A stretch of DNA of 64,000 bases, from the NCBI RefSeq assembly GCF_902498845.1, contig NZ_CABVLM010000004.1, positions 248,001 through 312,000 of the forward strand, in the 5' to 3' direction. Source of the stretch: Pseudoalteromonas rhizosphaerae (GTDB taxonomy: Bacteria > Pseudomonadota > Gammaproteobacteria > Enterobacterales > Alteromonadaceae). How positions within the stretch are numbered: position 1 is the stretch's first letter; each line of letters begins with the position of its first letter. The notes beneath the pieces were generated by a model. The model was not told the origin of the DNA and searched no databases. It saw nothing but the letters and a program-made list of their open reading frames with translations. Positions 38,189 through 45,756 of the stretch are shown here, one piece after another. The position numbers were made by a program, and so were the translations under genes.

Positions 38189-39253
38189 TTAATTACTTTG
38201 AGCCAGCTCTTTTCTAATAATCTCTGCGCCTGCGGTTAACGCATTAAGCTTACCTCTTGCAACTGCCCGAGGTAGCGGAGCCATACCACAGTTGGTACAC
38301 GGGTAGAGCTTGTCAGCATCGACAAACTGCAGTGCTTTACGTAGCGTATTTGCCACTTCCTCTGGTGTTTCTATGGTATTGGTGGCAACGTCAATGGCGC
38401 CTACCATTACTTTTTTACCGCGAATAAGTTCAAGTAGTTCCATTGGTACGTGCGAGTTGTGACATTCTAATGAGATAATATCAATATTAGATTGCTGCAG
38501 TTTTGGAAATGCTTCTTCGTATTGTCGCCATTCTGAGCCTAACGTTTTTTTCCAATCTGTATTGGCTTTGATACCATAACCATAACAAATATGTACGGCC
38601 GTTTCGCATTTAAGGCCTTCAATGGCTTTTTCTAAACACGCAATTCCCCAATCATTTACTTCATCAAAAAACACATTAAATGCAGGCTCATCAAATTGAA
38701 TGATATCAACCCCCGTAGCTTCTAGTTCTTTGGCTTCTTGATTAAGAATTTTGGCAAATTCCCAAGCGAGCTGTTCGCGGCTTTTATAATGGTCATCATA
38801 AAGTGTATCTATCATGGTCATAGGACCTGGTAGCGCCCATTTGATCGGTTGTTTGGTTTGGCTGCGTAAAAACTTAGCATCATCAACAAAAACCGGTTTG
38901 ATACGACTAACAGGACCTACCACAGTAGGTACACTGGCATCATAGCGGTCACGAATTCTCACCGTTTTACGGTTTTCAAAATCTATACCGTTAAGGTGCT
39001 CAATAAATGTGGTAACAAAGTGTTGGCGTGTTTGTTCGCCATCACTGACAATATCAATACCTGCGCATTGTTGCTCTTGCAGAGAGATCCGTAACGCATC
39101 GTGTTTGCCGTCAATTAATTCATCACCTTGAAGTTTCCAAGGTGACCAAAGAGTCTCCGGCTCTGCAAGCCATGAAGGTTTAGGTAAGCTGCCTGCAGTT
39201 GAAGTCGGTAATATTGTTTTGCTAAGAGATGTTTTCATAATAAATAATGCCAT
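38189..39253 (-). CDS. mesD: Short B12-independent methionine synthase, MesD (core-MetE) type
   Basis: 354 residues, half the length of MetE because only the C-terminal catalytic barrel is present. The zinc ligands of MetE are conserved: His221 and Cys223 (HICYG), Glu263 (SLECHNS) and Cys322 (CTNCGMAPLPR). A published family of such core-MetE proteins, MesD, makes methionine from homocysteine with a partner protein MesX (DUF1852), and MesX is the next gene upstream. The start may be this ATG or the in-frame ATG at 39238 (MKTSLSKTILPTSTAGSLPKP); neither has a strong ribosome site. Confidence 0.88.
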   Translation of the reverse strand: MALFIMKTSLSKTILPTSTAGSLPKPSWLAEPETLWSPWKLQGDELIDGKHDALRISLQEQQCAGIDIVSDGEQTRQHFVTTFIEHLNGIDFENRKTVRIRDRYDASVPTVVGPVSRIKPVFVDDAKFLRSQTKQPIKWALPGPMTMIDTLYDDHYKSREQLAWEFAKILNQEAKELEATGVDIIQFDEPAFNVFFDEVNDWGIACLEKAIEGLKCETAVHICYGYGIKANTDWKKTLGSEWRQYEEAFPKLQQSNIDIISLECHNSHVPMELLELIRGKKVMVGAIDVATNTIETPEEVANTLRKALQFVDADKLYPCTNCGMAPLPRAVARGKLNALTAGAEIIRKELAQSN

Positions 39254-39306
39254 TTATTTGGGTTAACTTTTTAAGTTGCGATTGAATCTAACGATTGAAC
39301 TCGCTA

Positions 39307-40281
39307 TTACACGTAATTAGCAGACCATTGCTCAAGCACTGTTTGATATGGCTTGATGAAGTGCTGCTCAGCAAATTTCCCCTGTTCATTCGCCAATTTA
39401 CTGCGCTCTTCACGGTCATAAACAATTTGCGTGAGTGAATGATCTAGGTTCTTCAAATTTGGTTGATATGATTTCCCCGCAGTCGCATTGGCATTATAGA
39501 TCTCTGGTCGGTAGATTTTTTGAAATGTCTCCATAGTGCTAATAGTGCTAATAAGCTCAAGATGAGTGTAATCATTTAGCAAATCACCAACAAAATAAAA
39601 GGCTAAGGGCGCTACACTATTTGGCGGCATAAAATAACGCACCTGCAAGCCCATTTTTTTGAAATATTGCTCAGTCAAAGACGGTTCATTTGGCTGATAT
39701 TCAACACCTAACGCAGGGTGCTGATTTTCAGTACGATGATAGGTCTTGTTATCCGAAACACTTAGGCATATTACTGGCGGCTTTTTAAAGTGCTTTTTGT
39801 AGCTGTCAGAACTAATAAAATATTTAAATAGTTTGCCATGCAGCTCGCCAAAGTTATCAGGGATACTAAATTTAGACTGATCTTTATTATGTTCTTGCAG
39901 TAATACGCTAAAATCATAGTCGCGCACATAGGAGGAAAAATTATTTCCTACAATGCCTTCAATGCGTTTGTTAGTGTGATGATCAACAATATTTGTTTTC
40001 AATATTTCAATCGATGGAAAGCTATTACCACTGCCAGCAATATCCATATCAACAGAAATGATTTCAAGCTCTACAGAATAACGATCCGCTTTTGGGTTAT
40101 CCCACTGCGCCAAGGCATTAAAACGGTTATCGATCATTTTTAAGGCGTTGCGTAAGTTTGCTTGGCGATAACTGCCTCTGGCCAAGTTTGCAAAATTGGT
40201 AGTGATACGTGTATTAGCTGCTGGATGATAATTTTCATCGAGACAAATACTCTTAATAGTAAATGTGAAATCTTTAGTCAT
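39307..40281 (-). CDS. mesX: DUF1852 protein MesX, partner of MesD
   Basis: 324 residues, DUF1852. It begins MTKDFTFTIKSICLDENYHPAANTRITTNFANLARG, typical of the family. In published work MesX is required with MesD for methionine synthesis without folate as the methyl donor and depends on oxygen, so these two genes form a folate-independent methionine synthase. The stop lies 53 bases before mesD, same strand, so they form one operon. Putative MetR- and MetJ-like sites occur further upstream. Confidence 0.88.
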   Translation of the reverse strand: MTKDFTFTIKSICLDENYHPAANTRITTNFANLARGSYRQANLRNALKMIDNRFNALAQWDNPKADRYSVELEIISVDMDIAGSGNSFPSIEILKTNIVDHHTNKRIEGIVGNNFSSYVRDYDFSVLLQEHNKDQSKFSIPDNFGELHGKLFKYFISSDSYKKHFKKPPVICLSVSDNKTYHRTENQHPALGVEYQPNEPSLTEQYFKKMGLQVRYFMPPNSVAPLAFYFVGDLLNDYTHLELISTISTMETFQKIYRPEIYNANATAGKSYQPNLKNLDHSLTQIVYDREERSKLANEQGKFAEQHFIKPYQTVLEQWSANYV

Positions 40282-40482
40282 GGTGATCTGTATCCAATTA
40301 TCTGATTTAAAACCTGCGTTTATGCTGTGCTCTTGAGCGAATTAACGTTACTGATCTCGTAAGTGATGTTCACAGTTTTTGTGTTTGTGCCTGATGGCTT
40401 AATTAAAACCGCTGTAAAACTGTGTTGCCTCTAAGAGTTGAGCTATTTATACGTGGATCGGTACATGAATAAAAACGGTTTA

Positions 40483-40510
40483 ATTTCACCTAAAACATGA
40501 GCTGTATTCA
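40483..40510 (+). repeat. 28-base direct repeat with MetR-like box, copy A
   Basis: Shares ATTTCAYCTAAAACATGAG and TATTCA with copy B at 40627-40654. The 3' part TGAG-CTGTA-TTCA fits the MetR pattern TGAA-N5-TTCA with one mismatch. It lies about 200 bases before the mesX start. Confidence 0.5.
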
Positions 40511-40591
40511 TCAACTAATAATATTGCACGCCATTAGCTATAAATTATCTGAAGTGGCACTTGAAAAAACAGAGTTTCAACTTGGCTATAC

Positions 40592-40615
40592 AGACATTTA
40601 GACTTCTAGGTGTGT
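40592..40615. promoter_or_regulatory. Possible MetJ-box array
   Basis: Three consecutive 8-base units, AGACATTT, AGACTTCT and AGGTGTGT, match the MetJ box AGACGTCT at 6, 7 and 5 positions. The distance to mesX (about 310 bases) is large, so the role is uncertain. Confidence 0.35.
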
Positions 40616-40626
40616 AAGTTGTATTT

Positions 40627-40654
40627 ATTTCATCTAAAACATGAGGATTATTCA
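40627..40654 (+). repeat. 28-base direct repeat with MetR-like box, copy B
   Basis: Second copy of the repeat at 40483-40510, 144 bases away; contains TGAG-GATTA-TTCA. It lies about 150 bases before the TSUP permease start. Confidence 0.5.
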
Positions 40655-40800
40655 GGGCTTAATGTAGCCAAATATATCAATAGGCATCAGTTATATTGAT
40701 ATACTCGCGGCCAATATGGTGAGTGATAGCTGCTCAATCGGAAATAGAATCGCATTCATTTAGCATGAGTGCTCCCAAATTATAATAAGAGATAAACGCA

Positions 40801-41610
40801 ATGAGTGAATTGATAATGTTGATTTTATACTGCGCCTTACTTGGCAGTGGCGTAGGTTTTTTAGCAGGGCTGCTAGGTATTGGGGGCGGACTGGTTATTG
40901 TTCCTGTGTTGAGTATTATTTTACTGCATTTTGAAATTCTACCAGCTGAGCAAGTCGTTATTGCCGCAATTGCAACGTCATTAGCATCAATATTATTTAC
41001 ATCAACGTCTTCCGCAATCGCACATCATAAAAATGGCAATGTTCCATGGACTCTTGCTCCTTGGGTAATGACGGGCGTTGCACTGGGGGCGCTTATCAGT
41101 GGCTTTATAGCAGCACTATTACCTGAGCAGGTTGTTCGCTTAGTGTTTGCTGTCACAGTGGTACTTATTGCGATAAAGATGTTTGTAAGTAATAAGCGTG
41201 AGCCATCGGTTGAGCGTGACATGCCCAATAAAGGTGTGTTAACCATTATGACCACGATCATCGGCGGCTTGTCTGCGATGATCGGTATTGGCGGAGGCGC
41301 GCTTTTGGTACCATTGTTAACGTTTTTCTCAGTCGATATGAAAAAAGCCATAGGGTGTGCATCCGCATGCGGCATTGTTATCGCATTATTTGGTTCAATT
41401 GGTTACATCAGCTCAGGCAGCGGCCATTTTGCACTAGAAAATGGATTTGCTGGATTTGTGTATTTACCAGCGTTATTCGGTATCATTTGCACATCCTGGT
41501 TTACCGCCCCGTTAGGCGCCAAAGCTACCCATCACTTACCAGTCACGTTAGTCAAAAAAATCTTCGCCGCATTGTTGCTAGCAACCGCTGTCAAAATGAT
41601 TATGTATTAA
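40801..41610 (+). CDS. TSUP family permease (TauE/SafE-type)
   Basis: 269 residues with about eight membrane helices. The two duplicated signature segments GFLAGLLGIGGGLVIVPVL (about 20-38) and GLSAMIGIGGGALLVPLLTF (about 157-176) are diagnostic of the TSUP (sulfite exporter TauE/SafE) family. Substrates in the family include sulfite, sulfonates and other sulfur anions; the specific substrate is not visible. It is divergent from the methionine genes, which makes a sulfur-related role attractive but unproven. No partner gene follows. Confidence 0.88.
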   Translation: MSELIMLILYCALLGSGVGFLAGLLGIGGGLVIVPVLSIILLHFEILPAEQVVIAAIATSLASILFTSTSSAIAHHKNGNVPWTLAPWVMTGVALGALISGFIAALLPEQVVRLVFAVTVVLIAIKMFVSNKREPSVERDMPNKGVLTIMTTIIGGLSAMIGIGGGALLVPLLTFFSVDMKKAIGCASACGIVIALFGSIGYISSGSGHFALENGFAGFVYLPALFGIICTSWFTAPLGAKATHHLPVTLVKKIFAALLLATAVKMIMY

Positions 41611-41844
41611 AAGGAAGGGCACTGCAGTGATACGAATAGCCAATAATTAATCAAATCGGTTCTATTTGCGTAGGCTAGCTCTTTAAGCGCAGCGAACCTT
41701 AATTTCTTTGTTAATAATTCACTAAAATTTTATTGCACAAAGAGGAAAGAATGAGAAATAAATGAGGGCTTAAATCTGAGAAAGCTAAGTCGCTTTTTAA
41801 ATGAAAGTACATTAGAACATTTATGAAAAGTATCCGTATAAACG
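41611..41844. other. Gap after the TSUP permease
   Basis: About 230 bases to the next entered site (338 to the VF530 stop). I see no gene, operator or repeat in this first part; the rest holds a terminator and a heptanucleotide tandem repeat, entered separately. Confidence 0.5.
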
Positions 41845-41868
41845 CAAAAAAGCTGGCACTGCCAGCTT
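41845..41868 (-). terminator. Intrinsic terminator after the VF530 gene
   Basis: A perfect 9-bp stem (AAGCTGGCA / TGCCAGCTT) with a single-base gap at its centre, followed on the minus strand by six T. The tandem repeat at 41886-41948 lies between it and the stop of the VF530 gene. Confidence 0.85.
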
Positions 41869-41885
41869 AATTATTAAAACATTTG

Positions 41886-41948
41886 TTAGCACTTAGCACT
41901 TAGCACTTAGCACTTAGCACTTAGCACTTAGCACTTAGCACTTAGCAC
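41886..41948. repeat. Heptanucleotide tandem repeat, nine units
   Basis: The unit TTAGCAC is repeated nine times without error over 63 bases. It begins immediately beyond the stop codon of the minus-strand VF530 gene and ends before that gene's terminator, so it is in its 3' untranslated region. A 7-base unit is prone to slippage. Confidence 0.95.
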
Positions 41949-42365
41949 CTAGTTACCCCAAGGATTACTGGCATTTGAGCGTTGTTTACGCGTCCGTGCA
42001 CGATCTTTGGCTTCTTTTTTCGCTTGAATACGTTTTGCGTCGCTAAAACTTAACTCACATGGTTCACCCGGTTTATGATCTTCAGGAATAACGCGGTCAC
42101 GTGGTGGTAGTTCATATTGAACATCATCGGGTTTAGGAAGGTTTTTTAATCTATAAAGATAAAAGTTTTCAACTTTATCTTGTGCCCACTGGGTTTTACG
42201 CAAAAATTTAACTGCAGATTTGATGTCAGGGTTGTTTTTAAAACAATTTAGCAGTAGATAAGCATGTAAAAGCTCCCACCCATATTGATCAACTAACTCT
42301 GATACAACTTGCTCAAGTTTAACGCCTTGTAGCGGGTTATTGCCGAATAAATCTTCATTACTCAT
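41949..42365 (-). CDS. VF530 family protein (DUF2132) with basic C-terminal tail
   Basis: 138 residues. The first 75 residues (NNPLQGVKLEQVVSELVDQYGWELLHAYLLLNCFKNNPDIKSAVKFLRKTQWAQDKVENFYLY) match the VF530 family, small helical proteins of proposed DNA-binding function. The C-terminal 60 residues (KLSFSDAKRIQAKKEAKDRARTRKQRS) form a very basic tail not usual in the short family members, which would favour nucleic-acid contact. Single-gene unit divergent from the coiled-coil gene; the 3' end is followed by the heptanucleotide repeat. Confidence 0.8.
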   Translation of the reverse strand: MSNEDLFGNNPLQGVKLEQVVSELVDQYGWELLHAYLLLNCFKNNPDIKSAVKFLRKTQWAQDKVENFYLYRLKNLPKPDDVQYELPPRDRVIPEDHKPGEPCELSFSDAKRIQAKKEAKDRARTRKQRSNASNPWGN

Positions 42366-42554
42366 GTTTTACACTCTTTTTCTAAAATCTAATCCCAGAA
42401 TTATAATTTTTATCACGATAATTTGATACAAGAATATCAAGTCAGTTTGCTTGTGTAATTTACATTTGTTTAGTTTATCGGTAATATTAGTGCGCTTTAA
42501 TAAGTATTGGCATGACGCCACAACATTGGATGATAGATTTAAGGAATAATATAC

Positions 42555-43121
42555 ATGGGTCTTTTTAATAAAATTAAAACACAAGCTACCACTATTGGTT
42601 CAAATATCAGCGAATCAACGTCTAAACTAAGCTCTGATATGAGCACCTCAATGAAAGAGAACTCAAAGTTATCGGCGATCCGCTCTGAGATCACTTCAAT
42701 AGAAGGGCAGCTAAATATTGGTTATCAAGATATTGGTAAAAAATACGTAGAAAATTTACTAGAAAACCAAGGACAAAATATCGAAAGTGCTTTGCAAGAA
42801 GCATTAAACCGTGTTGAACCGTTACTTGAGAAAAAAATTGAGCTTGAAGATGAAGCTATTGAAATTGAGAAAAAGCTAAAAGATCAAATCATCATTCAAG
42901 AAAAAGCAATTTTTCAAAAAGAATACGATCAAGAAAAAGAGAAGCTTGAAAAAGCCGTTAAACTTGATGTGATCTCTGTAGCAGAAAAAGAACAGAAATT
43001 AGCTAAAGCACGATTAAAACTTGATAATTTTGACACTATTCGTAAAGTTAAAAAACAGTATGAAATGAGTTTAATTTCAAAAGACGAATTAAACGAAAAG
43101 CTTGCTGCTTTAGGCGTGTAA
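42555..43121 (+). CDS. Coiled-coil protein with SHOCT-like C-terminus
   Basis: 188 residues, almost all helical: a Ser/Thr-rich amphipathic N-terminus (MGLFNKIKTQATTIGSNISESTSKLSSDMS), a long charged coiled coil (about 40-160) and a C-terminal segment KKQYEMSLISKDELNEKLAALGV that looks like a SHOCT domain, a short oligomerisation helix pair. No signal or membrane segment is visible. I do not recognise a specific function. The ribosome site AAGGAATAA is clear. A strong hairpin at 43132-43161 follows. Confidence 0.75.
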   Translation: MGLFNKIKTQATTIGSNISESTSKLSSDMSTSMKENSKLSAIRSEITSIEGQLNIGYQDIGKKYVENLLENQGQNIESALQEALNRVEPLLEKKIELEDEAIEIEKKLKDQIIIQEKAIFQKEYDQEKEKLEKAVKLDVISVAEKEQKLAKARLKLDNFDTIRKVKKQYEMSLISKDELNEKLAALGV

Positions 43122-43131
43122 TTACGAAGAA

Positions 43132-43161
43132 ATTAAAGCTTCTTTTACAAGAAGCTTTAAT
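43132..43161 (+). terminator. Terminator after the coiled-coil gene
   Basis: A perfect 13-bp stem (ATTAAAGCTTCTT / AAGAAGCTTTAAT) with loop TTAC, ten bases after the stop. The T-run is weak, but the stem is long. Confidence 0.7.
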
Positions 43162-43163
43162 AA

Positions 43164-43323
43164 TACCAATTGAGTTAAATATTTAACCATTCTAGCGGGC
43201 TAAATGAAGCGCTAACTACGTCAGTAATTTTTCAAGTAGAACAACGACATGTCAAAATTCCTGCCTTGTTATTACTGCATTTCTCCGTCGCTATAAATAC
43301 TTAGTAACTTAACACGATTGGTA
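43164..43323. mobile_element. 160-bp MITE-like element with terminal inverted repeats
   Basis: A non-coding stretch bounded by TACCAATTGAGTTAA on the left and TTAACACGATTGGTA on the right, which are inverted repeats with two mismatches over 15 bases. Size and ends resemble small interspersed repeats of marine gammaproteobacteria. Only one copy is in the window, so mobility is inferred. Confidence 0.6.
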
Positions 43324-43333
43324 GAACTTATTT

Positions 43334-44326
43334 TTACTGTTGGCAATTTACTACTACACGGCCTCGGATATTTCCGGCCATCAGCTCATCAGCCGCGTTA
43401 ATAACATGCTCTAAATTAATTTCAGTCGATATTTTATCTAAGTAGCTCTGCTCAACAAGCTCACCTAGACGTTGCCATGCTTGGATGCGGTCGACCTTTG
43501 GACGCATTACACTGTCTATGCCGATTAATGAAATACCACGCAAAATAAACGGCGCAACGGATGCAGGAAAATCCATGCCTTGTGCTAAACCGCAAGCAGT
43601 AACAACACCGCCATACTTTAAAGAAGCACAAATATTAGCAAGGGTATGACTGCCAACCGAATCAATGGCTGCAGCAAAACGTTCTTTTGCTAATGGCTTA
43701 CCTGGATTTGATAGCTCATTTCGGTCGATCACTTCAGAGGCACCAAGTTGTTTTAAATGTTCGCTTTGATCTACACGACCTGTTGCAGCAACTACGGTAA
43801 AACCTAGTAGATTAAGTAAATAGACGGCAAAGTTACCCACACCACCGTTTGCACCCGTAACTAAAATATCACCAGAGTCGGGAGTGATGCCTTGCTTTTC
43901 AAGCGCAATAATACTGAGCATCGCGGTGTAACCGGCAGTACCAATTTGCATGGCCTGTTTAGGTGTTAACGACGTTGGGAGTGGGATCAACCAATCGCCA
44001 TTAACAGCGGCTTGTTGAGCCAGACCCCCCCAGTATTTTTCGCCAACACCAAAGCCATTTAATAATACCAACTGATCAATAGCGAACTCGCTAGAATCAC
44101 TGGCTGTTACTTTACCCACTAAATCAATACCCGGCACCATAGGAAATGAGCGCACCACGGGGCCTTTTCCTGTGATAGCTAAACCATCTTTATAATTTAG
44201 GGTGCTGTAAAGCAGATCTAGTTTGACCGGGAGATTGGGTAATTCGCTATTATTTAGTGTTTGTACTGACGCGGTATACTTATCGTCAGTATTATTTATA
44301 ACAATGGCTTTAAATTGATTGTTCAT
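43334..44326 (-). CDS. acuI: Acrylyl-CoA reductase-like MDR oxidoreductase (AcuI/YhdH family)
   Basis: 330 residues of the zinc-free medium-chain reductase family. It begins KAIVINNTDD and shows the YhdH/AcuI features STLNYKDGLAITGKG, PMVPGIDLVGKV and the NADP-binding loop VTGANGGVGNFAVYLL. AcuI reduces acrylyl-CoA to propionyl-CoA with NADPH, which detoxifies acrylate made from dimethylsulfoniopropionate. The next gene upstream is a TetR regulator and both have the same motif before the start, which fits the AcuR-AcuI arrangement. A site TTAGACCGATCGTCTT lies 12 bases before the start. Confidence 0.85.
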   Translation of the reverse strand: MNNQFKAIVINNTDDKYTASVQTLNNSELPNLPVKLDLLYSTLNYKDGLAITGKGPVVRSFPMVPGIDLVGKVTASDSSEFAIDQLVLLNGFGVGEKYWGGLAQQAAVNGDWLIPLPTSLTPKQAMQIGTAGYTAMLSIIALEKQGITPDSGDILVTGANGGVGNFAVYLLNLLGFTVVAATGRVDQSEHLKQLGASEVIDRNELSNPGKPLAKERFAAAIDSVGSHTLANICASLKYGGVVTACGLAQGMDFPASVAPFILRGISLIGIDSVMRPKVDRIQAWQRLGELVEQSYLDKISTEINLEHVINAADELMAGNIRGRVVVNCQQ

Positions 44327-44337
44327 CTGGACTCCAT

Positions 44338-44353
44338 TTAGACCGATCGTCTT
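44338..44353. promoter_or_regulatory. TetR-type operator before acuI
   Basis: TTAGACCGATCGTCTT, centred on CGATCG. An almost identical site precedes the tetR gene at 45035-45050 (one difference). The core resembles the TAGACC...GGTCTA operators of AcuR/NemR-type TetR regulators. Confidence 0.75.
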
Positions 44354-44389
44354 TTAATTGTTATGCAAAAAGAGCAATTACTTAAGCCG

Positions 44390-45025
44390 TTACCTAAGCA
44401 ATGCACGTAAAAACATTTCAGTATATAAAATAAGTGGCTGAGTATTTTTAGTTAGCTTGGCACGCATTACAGCACCTTCCCAGCCAATCCAAAAAAATTC
44501 ACTCATTTGTGTGGTATTCACGTTGGCTGCAATAACACGATCCTGCTGAGCTTGTGCCAGGCAAACTTGCACATGTTGTTGCCAAATCTCGTAGCTGGTT
44601 AATAGTTTATTTTTAAAGTCATCGCTGAGATGGTTTAGTTCCTGATTTAAATTACCGACTAGACAACCGCGACTAAAATCGTACTTTTGCATACCCCTTG
44701 CTGCACTTTGGGTGAAATTGATTAGTCGCTCTAAAGGAGGGATATCGCTTGCCCCTAGATAGCGAATAAGTTTAGCAACAAAGTAATCGTTATAAGCGTC
44801 TATAACAGCTAAGCCGTAGGCATCTTTATTATTAAAGTAGTGGTAAAAAGAACCTTTTGGAACACCTACTTTTTTTAAAATAGTATCAAGTCCTGTGGCA
44901 CTGAAGCCAAACTCGGTAAGTGTTTCTACCCCCGTAGCAATAAGTAATGCTTTGGTGTCGGCATTACTGCGGGCAACTTTTGGTGGGCGACCACGTCGTG
45001 GTGGATTTTGACTATTTTTTAGCAT
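44390..45025 (-). CDS. TetR family regulator, AcuR-like
   Basis: 211 residues from the ATG at 45025 (a GTG two codons upstream is also open). An N-terminal basic stretch (PPRRGRPPKVARS) is followed by the TetR helix-turn-helix (FSATGLDTILKKVGVPKGSFYHYFNNKDAYG, about 40-70) and a helical ligand domain typical of the TetR_C/AcuR group (with conserved Cys in DFSRGCLVGNL). It lies upstream of the acuI-like gene with 63 bases between, and both carry the same operator, so it probably represses itself and acuI and is relieved by acrylate or another electrophile. Confidence 0.85.
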   Translation of the reverse strand: MLKNSQNPPRRGRPPKVARSNADTKALLIATGVETLTEFGFSATGLDTILKKVGVPKGSFYHYFNNKDAYGLAVIDAYNDYFVAKLIRYLGASDIPPLERLINFTQSAARGMQKYDFSRGCLVGNLNQELNHLSDDFKNKLLTSYEIWQQHVQVCLAQAQQDRVIAANVNTTQMSEFFWIGWEGAVMRAKLTKNTQPLILYTEMFLRALLR

Positions 45026-45034
45026 AAACACATA

Positions 45035-45050
45035 TTAGACCGATCGTATT
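45035..45050. promoter_or_regulatory. TetR-type operator before tetR
   Basis: TTAGACCGATCGTATT, identical to the acuI site except one base, ten bases before the ATG of the regulator. The 265-bp element begins only three bases beyond it. Confidence 0.75.
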
Positions 45051-45052
45051 AA

Positions 45053-45317
45053 TATACCCAAACCACCTCAGGATGCGAGTTTCAGTTGGAATTAAAAGCG
45101 ATTTAGGCAAGGCATTGATTGCAAGTAATAGTGGTTCTATTGTTAAAATCAATAACGCAGTATAAATCGCTTTTAAACCAACCCGTTGGGCGTTTCACAG
45201 GCACTTACTCTCAGCGTTGTTACTTCTTAAAAGGGGCTGCCATTGTTGCAAAGTAACGCCTTGATACTAAGCCCCTGTGAAACGCTGAATTCTGTATCTT
45301 GAGGTGGTTTGGGTATA
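45053..45317 (-). mobile_element. 265-bp MITE-like element, copy 2 (inverted)
   Basis: Same length and same ends as the element at 5674-5938 but in opposite orientation. It keeps the terminal inverted repeats (TATACCCAAACCACCTCA / TGAGGTGGTTTGGGTATA here exact over 18 bases) and the internal inverted pairs. The end that abuts the tetR gene is the same end that abuts glnS in copy 1, so the two insertions have the same orientation relative to the gene they precede. Confidence 0.9.
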
Positions 45318-45756
45318 GTTGCAAGGATTAATTATTAAACAATTTAAAAAAGTGTACGTGAAATGTGGGCTAATTAAGTGCGAATAAGCCGCAGTAAAGT
45401 GGTCTGAAATAAGTTCAAAAATTAAACTTCTTTACTATTAATGAGTTGAAATAAATTTGTCATAATTACATTTTTTATAGGAACTTCATCCATAAACCGC
45501 AGTCACAATTAGAGCAGGAAACTGCGTGTTAGTGATTAGATAGTCGTAATTTTTTGTACATATATGGGTCGCACAGAAGATGGTACGACCACTTTACTTT
45601 TTTATATGTTAATTCATTTTTGCATCAGCAGCTTAGTTAAAGTCAATTTATTTAATTGCTTTTGTGATTTGAATTTAACAGTTTTATTAACTATTCATTA
45701 AATGTAGATGTCACGAACACTACAAATATATAAATATAAAAGGTGAGGATTTACCT
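45318..45756. promoter_or_regulatory. Gap and leader region before rmf
   Basis: 439 bases, A/T-rich, without a gene. It must hold the rmf promoter. Two imperfect hairpins are visible: CGCAGT near 45498 with ACTGCG near 45520, and GGTCGCAC (45567-45574) with GTACGACC (45583-45590) followed by a T-rich tract. These could be a leader structure or a small RNA; nothing proves it. Confidence 0.45.

Larger units (their letters stand above)
40282..40800. promoter_or_regulatory. Intergenic region before mesX and the TSUP permease
   Basis: 519 bases between the divergent mesX and TSUP genes, with no gene. It holds two 28-base direct repeats (40483-40510 and 40627-40654, sharing CTAAAACATGAG) each ending in a MetR-like TGAG-N5-TTCA, a set of three 8-base units resembling the MetJ box AGACGTCT at 40592-40615, and a dyad TTGAAA-N8-TTTCAA at 40561-40580. 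This points to sulfur/methionine-dependent control. Confidence 0.55.

Noticed and set aside
41886-41948. CRISPR array
   Set aside because: The repeats are 7 bases and contiguous without spacers; this is a tandem repeat, not CRISPR. I found no array or cas gene in the window.
42369-42584. 71-codon minus-strand frame between the VF530 and coiled-coil genes
   Set aside because: The composition is that of A/T-rich intergenic DNA, it overlaps the coiled-coil gene start, and it would occupy the divergent promoter region.
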